Below are positions 16,840-24,580 of a stretch of 64,000 nt of DNA, one piece after another. Source of the DNA: Actinocrispum wychmicini (lineage in GTDB: Bacteria; Actinomycetota; Actinomycetes; Mycobacteriales; Pseudonocardiaceae); contig NZ_SLWS01000012.1 in NCBI RefSeq assembly GCF_004345645.1, positions 310,001-374,000 on the forward strand. The letters run 5' to 3'. The notes under the pieces were generated by a model, which worked only from the letters and a program-made list of their open reading frames with translations, had not been told where the DNA came from and made no database searches. Made by a program: the position numbers and the translations under genes. How positions within the stretch are numbered: position 1 is the first letter of the stretch; each line of letters starts with the position of its first letter.

Positions 16840-17589
16840 CTACGCGGCGCGGCAGTCCGGTTGGGTGGGCATCGCGACGGTTTCAGGGTCGACGCGGAGT
16901 TCGGGTTCGACGCGGAGTGCCGTACTGGCGGGCAGCGTGACGAGGCAGGCTGTCGCGTTGTCCCTCGCGCCGAGCAGCACGGCCGTGTCGACCAGGGTCG
17001 ATACCTGGGTCAGGGCCGTGGACTCGGGTTCGGCCAGGATCGCGCCCATGGTCTCGGGCGACAGGGTCTTGTGGAGGCCGTCGCTGGTTAGCAGGATCTT
17101 GGTGCAGTTGTGGGCGTGGGCCACGCCGATCTGGTCCGCGCGGGTGGTTCGCAGGGAGTTGGTCACCACGTGTTCCATCCGGGGTGACGGGATCGCGTTG
17201 TGGGTGCGGAAGTACTCGGCCATGGTCTGGTCCGAGGTGAGTTGGACGAGTTGGGTGCCGTCCCAGCCGTAGGCGCGGACGTCGCCCACCCAGGCCACGT
17301 CGTATCCGGTCGCGCTGGGCATGGCGACCACGAGGACGCAGTCCGCTCCCGTGTTCAGGGCGCGCAGGGCGCGTTGGGCGGCCAGTACGGCTTCGACCGG
17401 GCCGGCCAGGGCTGGTGTGCGGACGGCGACGTCGGAGGCGACGCGGGCAGCTTCGGCGGCCCACATCGTGTCCCCGATCCCGTCGGCGAGGGCGAACACC
17501 ATGTCCCGGGAGGCGCCGACGGCGTCCGCGTTGAAGGTCCGTCCGCCTTGGCGGCTGGCTGTGTCCCAGGTGATCACGTCGCGCAGCAT
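16840..17589 (-). CDS. PP2C-like protein phosphatase
   Basis: 249 residues from the ATG at 17589, which has GGAGG 6 nt upstream; a longer in-frame start at 17637 lacks such a site. PP2C metal and core motifs can be followed: FNADAVG, ALADGIGDT, WVGDVRAYGW, LLTSDGL and GARDNATA. It is short for the family, with a compact catalytic domain only and no membrane segment. It probably dephosphorylates Ser/Thr proteins in the cytoplasm. Its neighbours give no clear target, though a second PP2C sits at 26800 with the kinase PknG. Confidence 0.8.
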   Translation of the reverse strand: MLRDVITWDTASRQGGRTFNADAVGASRDMVFALADGIGDTMWAAEAARVASDVAVRTPALAGPVEAVLAAQRALRALNTGADCVLVVAMPSATGYDVAWVGDVRAYGWDGTQLVQLTSDQTMAEYFRTHNAIPSPRMEHVVTNSLRTTRADQIGVAHAHNCTKILLTSDGLHKTLSPETMGAILAEPESTALTQVSTLVDTAVLLGARDNATACLVTLPASTALRVEPELRVDPETVAMPTQPDCRAA

Positions 17590-17647
17590 GGCGCCCTCCA
17601 GGTTCTGCCTCGCGGCGTCGTCAGCCACCGCTCCCATAACCCAGAGT

Positions 17648-17680
17648 GCGGTCCTCAGCTGTGGATCAGCTGAGGACCGC
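17648..17680 (-). terminator. Strong hairpin terminator after the CocE-type hydrolase
   Basis: A perfect 14-bp stem (17648-17661 with 17667-17680) with a 5-nt loop lies 17 bp beyond the stop of the minus-strand gene ending at 17698 and before the PP2C gene start, so it separates the two transcription units. Confidence 0.8.
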
Positions 17681-17697
17681 TTAGGGACTACCTGTGG

Positions 17698-19518
17698 TTA
17701 CAGCGCGGCCCGCAGCGCGCGCTGGCCACCGAGCACCGGCAGCCGCAGGTCGGTGCGGGTGACGTTCAACGAGATCCCGGCGCCGGGCTTGGGTCGCAGG
17801 GTGTAGTCGAAGTCACTCGACAGCAGCACGAACTCGATGGTGTGGCCGGCCGCGAACACGTAGTCCTTGGGCACCATGGGCACCTGGATCGAGTACTCAC
17901 GGCCGGGGGTGATGGGTGTGGTGAACCACGGGCTGATCCGGTTCGTCGGGTCGGTCCAGCCCCGGGTGACGATCTTGCTGAGGCCGTTCGGGGCCCGGTC
18001 GACCAGCAGAGCCGTCACGTTCGCGGCCGGCCGGCTGAACGACACCCGCAGGTCGACCGTTGCCCCGCCGCTCAGTCGCAGCGGCGCCTTCGTCACGCCC
18101 GTCGTGTAGGACAGCCGGTTCGGTGACGACGCGGCGTCCGCCAGGGACTCGGCCGTCTTCGACGAGTCGTCGGTCAGCGATTCCACGACCCGGCCGTGCG
18201 ACGGTGAGACGCCGAGGCTGCCCCGCGCGTTGCCGCCGGCGCCGAGGAACAGCGAGCCGTCGGACGTGCCGGGCACCGGCCACTCGGCCTCGTTGTGCCA
18301 GGTCTTGTCCTCACGCTGGATCGTCAGGTGCGGCTCGTTCTCCACGCCGTTCTGGACCTTGTAGAGGAACCGGGTGAACCAGCGGTTCAGCGCGACCAGC
18401 CACTCGTCGTGGCGGATCGAGAACGGGTCCGCGTGGCCGAACTGGTGCAGCCACAGCTGGTGCGGCACGCCTTGGCGCTTGACCCCCTCGTACCACTGGG
18501 CGAAGTGAGTGTCCTTCACGTTCCAGTCGTTCAGGCCGTGCACCTCGAGCACCGCGGCGCGGACGTTGCCCACGTCCTTGAGATAGTTGCGCTCGTTCCA
18601 GAACGCGCTGTAGTCGCCGGTCACCCGGTCCTGGCGCTTCGCCAGGTCGGCGATGACCGGCTTGCAGATCTCCCGGTCCGCGCGGGTGTAGACGAACTCC
18701 GCCAGGATGTCCAGGTCCTCGCCCTGGAACGTGCCCGGCGCGACCACGGCACCGTCCGCGCGGTAGTAGTCGTACCAGCTGGAGATCGCCGCGATCGGCA
18801 CGATCGCGTCCAGGCCCTCCACGCCGGTGGAGGCGACGGCGTTGGGCAGCGTTCCGTTGTAGGACACGCCCATCATGCCGACCTTGCCAGTGGCCCACCT
18901 GGCCCGCACGGGCGCGCCGGCCGCGTCCTGGCCCTTGGCGCGGCCGTTCAGCCAGTCCACAACGGACTTCGCGCCGATGGTCTCGTTGCGGCCGCCGGAC
19001 GTCGGGCAGCCGGTGGACTCGCCGGTGCCGAGCGATTCCCCGTACACCACGGCGAAGCCGCGGGCCACGAAGTACGACTCGTACCGCCACGTGATCGGCG
19101 CGGCGGCGTCGTTGGGGCCGACCGCCGCCGCGACCCGCGGGTCGTCGGTGTGGTGGCCGTGATGGCCGCGGCCGGGGACGTTCAGCTCCACGTCCACGTC
19201 GTGGTTCTGCACGTCGTTGAGCGGGGCGTAGTAGGGGCTCGCCTGGTACACGACAGGCACGCGCAGGCCCTGCTCGGTGGCCCGCGGCCGGACGACCTCG
19301 ACGTGCACGAGGTCGGGTTTGCCGTCCCGGTCGCTGTCCACCGGCGCGGTCACCCACAGGTTGTCGCGCACGATGTCGGTGGGGTCGAACACCGGCTGGG
19401 CTTGGCCGTCCTTGAACACCGGGCCCTGCACGGCGGCGAAGGACATAACGGACGTAAGTGGTAGGGCAAGGACAACCGCGGCCAGCACGGTCACAACGCG
19501 CCGCACGGGAACCCCCAA
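17698..19518 (-). CDS. Secreted Xaa-Pro dipeptidyl-peptidase / CocE family hydrolase
   Basis: 606 residues with a signal peptide (about 1-29). The alpha/beta-hydrolase domain has the nucleophile S219 in GVSYNG, the acid in HGLNDWNV and the base His in HQFGHADP. The C-terminal jelly-roll domain of the PepX/CocE family ends in an ordered beta pattern. Members cleave X-Pro dipeptides or ester/amide acyl groups; the substrate here is not determinable. Being exported, it probably takes part in extracellular peptide use. The start lies near a GTG/ATG cluster; the one used leaves a complete n-region (MGVPVRR). Confidence 0.87.
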   Translation of the reverse strand: MGVPVRRVVTVLAAVVLALPLTSVMSFAAVQGPVFKDGQAQPVFDPTDIVRDNLWVTAPVDSDRDGKPDLVHVEVVRPRATEQGLRVPVVYQASPYYAPLNDVQNHDVDVELNVPGRGHHGHHTDDPRVAAAVGPNDAAAPITWRYESYFVARGFAVVYGESLGTGESTGCPTSGGRNETIGAKSVVDWLNGRAKGQDAAGAPVRARWATGKVGMMGVSYNGTLPNAVASTGVEGLDAIVPIAAISSWYDYYRADGAVVAPGTFQGEDLDILAEFVYTRADREICKPVIADLAKRQDRVTGDYSAFWNERNYLKDVGNVRAAVLEVHGLNDWNVKDTHFAQWYEGVKRQGVPHQLWLHQFGHADPFSIRHDEWLVALNRWFTRFLYKVQNGVENEPHLTIQREDKTWHNEAEWPVPGTSDGSLFLGAGGNARGSLGVSPSHGRVVESLTDDSSKTAESLADAASSPNRLSYTTGVTKAPLRLSGGATVDLRVSFSRPAANVTALLVDRAPNGLSKIVTRGWTDPTNRISPWFTTPITPGREYSIQVPMVPKDYVFAAGHTIEFVLLSSDFDYTLRPKPGAGISLNVTRTDLRLPVLGGQRALRAAL

Positions 19519-19536
19519 TGCACTTGAGAAGCCAGG

Positions 19537-19889
19537 TCAGCCCGAACCTTCGCGGGCGACGGAGTCCGATGTCAAGGCGCCGGAAGTCGGATCCTTCCCC
19601 GGTGCCGCCCTGAGTGCCAACGCGAGCGCGCCGAGGACGTACGGTACCGCCGCGATCAGTCCACGTTGGACGATCGTGAACGCGGTGGAGATCGGCATCG
19701 CGACCATGCACCACGCGACCAGCCGGGCCCGCAGCGCGGCCGAGCAGGAAACGCGGAATCACTGTTCTGGCGGGCGCCGAACCTGTGCGGTGCCGGATTG
19801 CTGGGCACTTCCCATTTCAGATATCCGACGAAGAACACGCCGAACGCGGTCGCGGTCAGGGCGAGTTCCTGGGTATTCCGCCAGGGCAT
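19537..19889 (-). pseudogene. Frameshifted small membrane protein
   Basis: Reading from the ATG at 19889, the frame gives MPWRNTQELALTATAFGVFF and continues through a transmembrane-like segment, then loses coding character near 19765. Another frame then picks up with coding-like sequence (VAWCMVAMPISTAF..., then IAAVPYVLGALALAL, a clear membrane helix) to a TGA at 19539-19537. A shift is needed to join the parts, and the second frame has a stop (TGA) just before its usable part. It is either a recent pseudogene or an assembly error. The family is not recognised. Confidence 0.5.
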
Positions 19890-19947
19890 TCCAGTACGCC
19901 CGCCGCGTCCGTCAAGTCCTGAGAGGACACCCGCCCGGTCTGGTTAC

Positions 19948-20970
19948 ATGGCCACCATGCGTGAGTTCATCGAAGCTCTGCCCAAGGTCGAGCTGCACGT
20001 GCACCTGGTCGGCTCGGCGTCCGTCCCGACGGTCCTCGAACTGGCCCGCCGGCACCCGGACCGCGGTGTGCCCACCGACGAACAGGCGTTGCGTGACTTC
20101 TACGAGTTCACCGACTTCGCCCATTTCATCAAGGTCTACGCCGCGGTGAACAGCCTGGTCTCCTCAGGCGAGGACGTGACCGCGCTGCTGGTCGGCCTGG
20201 CCCGCGACCAAGCGGCCAACAACGTGAAGTACGCCGAGGTCACGGTGACCGCCACGTCGCACCTGGACGTCGGGATCGAGCCGGACGAGCTGGCCGAGGC
20301 GCTGGTCGACGCGCGGCGGATCGCCTTGGCGGACCACGGTGTGCGGTTCGGCTGGGTGTTCGACATCAACGGGTACCTCGGCCGGGACGACGCTCCGCGA
20401 ACCATGGACTGGGTGCTGCGGCACGCCCCGGAGGGCACGGTGGGGCTCGGCTTGGGCGGGCCGGAGATCGGTGTGCCGCGGGAATGGTTCGCCGAGCAGT
20501 TCACGCGGGCCCGGGACGCCGGCCTGCGCTGCCTGCCGCACGCCGGCGAGACGACCGGTCCCGAATCGGTGTGGGCCGCGGTGAACGACCTGCACGCCGA
20601 ACGCGTCGGCCATGGCACCACCGCGGCCGAAGATCCGAGACTGGTAGCCCATCTGGCGGAACACGGCATTCCGGTGGAGGTATGTCCCACGTCGAATATC
20701 CGGACAAGGGCAGTTGACACATTGGCCCGGCATCCGCTGCCTAGACTGGTCGAGGCGGGTGTACCGGTCACACTCGCGACCGACGATCCGGGAATGTTCC
20801 ACACCACGCTCAACCAGGAGTATCTGATCGCTCACGAAGTGTTCGGATTCGATGCGGAAAAGCTCGTCCAACTGGCCGAAAACGGAGTGCGCGCGGCGTA
20901 CGCCCCGGCCGATGTGAAAAAGTCCCTCATGGACGACATCAAGAATGCCCAAAACTCCGATTACGCGTGA
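19948..20970 (+). CDS. add: Adenosine deaminase
   Basis: A 340-residue TIM-barrel amidohydrolase. Metal ligands H17 and H19 (ELHVHL), the catalytic region HAGET, the motif GHGTTA and the late metal ligand in TDDPGMF are all present. It deaminates adenosine or related purine nucleosides in salvage. Some members of this branch act on adenine or on N6-modified adenosines, and substrate specificity cannot be decided here. The start may be 19948 (MATMREF) or 19957 (MREF); neither has a strong ribosome-binding site. Confidence 0.88.
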   Translation: MATMREFIEALPKVELHVHLVGSASVPTVLELARRHPDRGVPTDEQALRDFYEFTDFAHFIKVYAAVNSLVSSGEDVTALLVGLARDQAANNVKYAEVTVTATSHLDVGIEPDELAEALVDARRIALADHGVRFGWVFDINGYLGRDDAPRTMDWVLRHAPEGTVGLGLGGPEIGVPREWFAEQFTRARDAGLRCLPHAGETTGPESVWAAVNDLHAERVGHGTTAAEDPRLVAHLAEHGIPVEVCPTSNIRTRAVDTLARHPLPRLVEAGVPVTLATDDPGMFHTTLNQEYLIAHEVFGFDAEKLVQLAENGVRAAYAPADVKKSLMDDIKNAQNSDYA

Positions 20971-21099
20971 GCACCGGTGTTGCTGCGATCCGGGCTCAGC
21001 GGTTACCGACAGCGAGCTAGTGTGGGGATCATCACCGGCGACGGGGAGTCAAGGCGGGACTGAGGGGTGGGACTGCGGCATGTCAGCGGGTGACCAGGG

Positions 21100-22410
21100 A
21101 TGACGATCACCAGTCAACGAGAGACCACGAACGGGTCGTTACGCCAGGTCACGTCCCTGGCCAGGACCACCCCCGGCGTGTTGGGCGTGCTGGCCCTGCT
21201 GGTGGTCGTGGTGGGCCTCGCGGCCGGCGTCTTCAGCGCGGTGAGCGTCCAGCGCCGGGCGCAGGCGCTGGACGATCTGGCCGCGCGCAGCGGGCCGTTG
21301 AGCGTGGCCGCGCAGGAGATCTACCGCTCGCTGTCGGACGCCGACGCGACCGCGGCGGGCGCGTTCCTGGCCGGCGGGCTGGAACCCAGCCCGGTGCGCA
21401 AGCGGTACGAGAACGACATCGCCCAGGCGAGCAACGCCTTGGCGATCGCCGTCGCCGCGCGCGAGCCCGGGGACGTGACCGCGCGGGGTAGCTCGCTGGC
21501 GACGCTGTCCCAGCAGCTTCCGGTGTACACCGGCCTGGTCGAGACCGCGCGGGCCAACAACCGGCAGGGCCTCCCCCTGGGCATCGCGTACCAGCGTGAG
21601 GCGTCGTCGCTGATGAGCACCCAGCTGCTGCCCGCGGCGAAGAACCTCTACAAGGAGGAGGTCACGCAGGTGGCCGCCGACCAGGACCGGGCCGGCTCGT
21701 TCCCGATCCTGGAGATCTTCGTCGGGCTGGTGCTGCTGGCCGTGCTGATCGTCGCCCAGGCGTACGTCCGGCGGCGCACCAACCGGGTGTTCAACATCGG
21801 GCTGCTGTCCGGAACCGCCGCGGCTGTCATCTCGTTGCTATGGGTGGTCATCGCGACGTTTGGTGTGATCGGGGACGTGGACGACAGCAGGATTCAGGGA
21901 TCGGCGCAGGTCGACGTGCTCGCCCAGGCCCGGATCGCGACGCTGCAGGGCCGGGCCGACGAGACGCTGACCCTGGTGGCCCGCGGCACCGGCCAGACGT
22001 ACGAGGACGACTACGCCAAGACGCAGAAGCCGCAACTGAGCGCGCTGCTGGACAGCGCCCGGTCGAGAGCCACCGACCAGGCGGTGCGGGACGCGGTCGA
22101 CAAGGCGCGGACGAGTGCCTCGGCCTGGTTCGCCACCCATGACAAGCTCCACCTCGCCGACCAGAACGGCGACTACACCACCGCGGTCAACCTGGCCATC
22201 GGCCCGACGGACAGCGCCGCCACCGAGTTCGACGACGTGGACAAGGCGCTCAACACCGCGATCGACCGCACCCGCTCGGCGTTCAACGACGAGATCAGCG
22301 CCGCGAGCGGCGCGCTCGGTGGGACAGTGGTGGGGGTGGCCCTGTTGGCCGTCATCGTGGCGGTCGCGTCGACCGTGGGTATCTGGCAGCGCCTGAAGGA
22401 GTACCGATGA
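21100..22410 (+). CDS. glnX: GlnX-like transmembrane sensor protein
   Basis: 436 residues in two repeats of a membrane helix plus extracytoplasmic helical domain: TM about 26-48, domain to 200, a TM pair about 203-258, a second domain, and a last TM about 408-428 with a short basic tail. This layout, and its place directly before glnH and pknG, match GlnX of mycobacteria and corynebacteria. There it relays amino-acid binding by GlnH across the membrane to the kinase PknG. It overlaps glnH by 4 bp (ATGA). The assignment rests mainly on synteny and topology. Confidence 0.8.
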   Translation: MTITSQRETTNGSLRQVTSLARTTPGVLGVLALLVVVVGLAAGVFSAVSVQRRAQALDDLAARSGPLSVAAQEIYRSLSDADATAAGAFLAGGLEPSPVRKRYENDIAQASNALAIAVAAREPGDVTARGSSLATLSQQLPVYTGLVETARANNRQGLPLGIAYQREASSLMSTQLLPAAKNLYKEEVTQVAADQDRAGSFPILEIFVGLVLLAVLIVAQAYVRRRTNRVFNIGLLSGTAAAVISLLWVVIATFGVIGDVDDSRIQGSAQVDVLAQARIATLQGRADETLTLVARGTGQTYEDDYAKTQKPQLSALLDSARSRATDQAVRDAVDKARTSASAWFATHDKLHLADQNGDYTTAVNLAIGPTDSAATEFDDVDKALNTAIDRTRSAFNDEISAASGALGGTVVGVALLAVIVAVASTVGIWQRLKEYR

Positions 22411-23387
22411 ACAGGCGGCTACTGGCAGCCGGGCTGGGCTTGGCCGCGGCGTTGGTCGCGGGGTGTTCGACCAGCTCGGGCGGCACGACGATCCCGACCG
22501 TGTCCGCGGCCGTTCCGAAACCGGGCGCGGCGCAGGACGCGGCCGCGGTGCCGCCGCCGGGCCAGCAGAACTGCGGCAACCTGCTCGCCAGCAAGTCGCC
22601 GCTGAGCCCGTTGCCGAAGCCGGGGGCGATGCCGGCCGGCATGGCCAAGATCGTGGCGCGCGGGAAGCTGATCGTCGGCGTCGACCAGAACACGTTCAAC
22701 GTGGGTTTCCGGGACCCGTTCACCGGGGAGATCCAGGGTTTCGACATCGACATGGCCAAGGCCATCGCGCAGGCCATCTTCGGTGACCCGAACGCGATCC
22801 AGCTCCGCGCGGTCACGTCCGATCAGCGCATCCCGTTCCTCAAGAGCGGCGACGTGGACATCGTGGTGCGGACCATGAGCATCACCTGTGACCGCAAGAA
22901 CGACGTGGACTTCTCGGCCGTCTACTACCAGGCCACGCAACGGGTGCTGGTGAAGAAGAACTCCGGCATCACCGGCGCGGAACAGTTGGGCGGCAAGCGG
23001 GTGTGCGCCAACAAGGGGTCGACGTCGTTGAGCAAGATCGCGAACCAGTGGGATCCCAAGCCGGTCCCGGTGCAGGTGTCGGACTGGACCGACTGCCTGG
23101 TGATGCTGCAGCAGAACGAGGTGGACGCGGTGTCCACCGACGACGTGATCCTGGCCGGGATGGCCGCGCAGGACCGGTACACCGAGATGGTCGGCCCGTC
23201 GCTGGGCGCGGAACCGTACGGCATGGCGGTCGCCAAGACCCCGGACAAGGATTTCCTCCGGTTCGTCAACGGCGTGATCGAGCAGGTCCGCGGCAGCGGT
23301 CGCTGGACGAGCTCCTACCAGAAGTGGCTGGGTGGGTTGATCCCGGGTGCGACACCGGTGCCGCCTGTGCCGCAGTACGAAAGTTGA
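22407..23387 (+). CDS. glnH: GlnH-like amino-acid-binding lipoprotein
   Basis: 326 residues: a lipoprotein signal (VAGC, lipidated C20), a Pro-rich linker and a periplasmic-binding-protein type 3 domain (from about residue 75: GKLIVGVDQNTFNVGFRDP). GlnH of Mycobacterium binds Asp/Glu/Asn and signals through GlnX to PknG. No ABC permease or ATPase gene is nearby, which fits a sensing rather than a transport role. It overlaps glnX by 4 bp. Confidence 0.87.
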   Translation: MNRRLLAAGLGLAAALVAGCSTSSGGTTIPTVSAAVPKPGAAQDAAAVPPPGQQNCGNLLASKSPLSPLPKPGAMPAGMAKIVARGKLIVGVDQNTFNVGFRDPFTGEIQGFDIDMAKAIAQAIFGDPNAIQLRAVTSDQRIPFLKSGDVDIVVRTMSITCDRKNDVDFSAVYYQATQRVLVKKNSGITGAEQLGGKRVCANKGSTSLSKIANQWDPKPVPVQVSDWTDCLVMLQQNEVDAVSTDDVILAGMAAQDRYTEMVGPSLGAEPYGMAVAKTPDKDFLRFVNGVIEQVRGSGRWTSSYQKWLGGLIPGATPVPPVPQYES

Positions 23388-23392
23388 CCGTC

Positions 23393-24580
23393 ATGTTGAG
23401 CCAGGACGGGGCCGAACGTGCCCTGGAACGGCTCAGTGCGGAGAGCGACCAGATGGCGGACGCGCTGGTGGCGATGGACTCGCACGCCGGCCACCAGCTG
23501 CTGCGGCACGCCACGCTGACCGGCGTGACCAAGGTGCGCTGGGCGGAGGCGAGCGCGGCCATGGCCGTGCTGTGGGAGCAGTTCAACGTGCACCACAGGC
23601 TCCTGGAGCAGGCCAAGGAGATCCTGGCCCGCCGGTCCCGGCCGGGGCAGACGGAGCTGCGCGAGCTGACCGGGTTGCTGACCGGCATGGTCGTCGAGCT
23701 GAACGCCAAGCAGGTGCCGATCGAGCAGCGCAGCCTGACCGGCCCGGCGATCGTCAGCGAGCGGGTGACCCTGGCCCAGCTGGTGGACCGGATGAAGGTG
23801 CTGTACGCGTCGGTCACCGAGGTGCTGGCCGCGGCGGACACCGCGTGGTCGGCCACGGTCGACCGGCTCGACCCACTGGAAACGGAACTACGATCGGTGA
23901 CCGCGCTGGCCACCTCGCTCGGCGTGACCGACCCGGAACTGACCCGGATCGACGGCGAGCTGTCCGAGATCCGCCGGCTGGCGCTGTCCGACCCGATGTC
24001 CATGGGCAGCGTCCAGTCCCCGGACGGGGTGGCGGGCGAACTGGTCGACGCGCGGGCCCGGCTGGCGCGGCTGGCGTCCGCGAAGGACACGTTCGACGAA
24101 CGCCAGGCCCGGATCGTGGCGTTGTTCGCGGAGATCGTCGCGGCACAGCAGGAGACGCAGGTGGCGTACGCGACCGTGCTGGAGAAGATCGCGTCCCCGG
24201 CGCTGCCCAGGCTGACCGACTCGCTGCCGGTGCTGCGCGCCCGCCAGCGCGAGCTGCCGGAGCTGTGGCGGTCCGGGCAGTGGCGGGAACTGGCCGCTGG
24301 CCTGGACGGCCTGGAGCGGGACGCCAGCACCGCGCTGGCCGAGGCCCGCACCCAGCTGCGGCTGGTCACCGGGCTGCTGGACCGCAGGCTGGAGCTGCGC
24401 GGCCGGCTGGACGCGTACCGCGCCAAAGCCAACCGGCTCGGCCACGCCGAGGACCGGGAACTGTCCGAACTGCACCGCGCGGCCCACACCGTGCTCTACA
24501 CCAGGCCATGTGACCTGGCCGCGGCGACGCGGGCGGTCAACCGCTATCAGCAGGCACTGCACGACAAGAGGGGCGCTTAG
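23393..24580 (+). CDS. Uncharacterised helical protein of the PknG cassette
   Basis: 395 residues, almost entirely alpha-helical with heptad-like Leu/Ala patterns and many charged residues; no signal peptide, membrane helix or cysteine cluster. I recognise no family. It starts 5 bp after glnH and stops exactly where pknG starts (TAG then ATG, no gap), so it is made in step with the kinase. A scaffold or adaptor, or a PknG substrate on the cytoplasmic side of GlnX, would fit but is inference. Confidence 0.75.
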   Translation: MLSQDGAERALERLSAESDQMADALVAMDSHAGHQLLRHATLTGVTKVRWAEASAAMAVLWEQFNVHHRLLEQAKEILARRSRPGQTELRELTGLLTGMVVELNAKQVPIEQRSLTGPAIVSERVTLAQLVDRMKVLYASVTEVLAAADTAWSATVDRLDPLETELRSVTALATSLGVTDPELTRIDGELSEIRRLALSDPMSMGSVQSPDGVAGELVDARARLARLASAKDTFDERQARIVALFAEIVAAQQETQVAYATVLEKIASPALPRLTDSLPVLRARQRELPELWRSGQWRELAAGLDGLERDASTALAEARTQLRLVTGLLDRRLELRGRLDAYRAKANRLGHAEDRELSELHRAAHTVLYTRPCDLAAATRAVNRYQQALHDKRGA

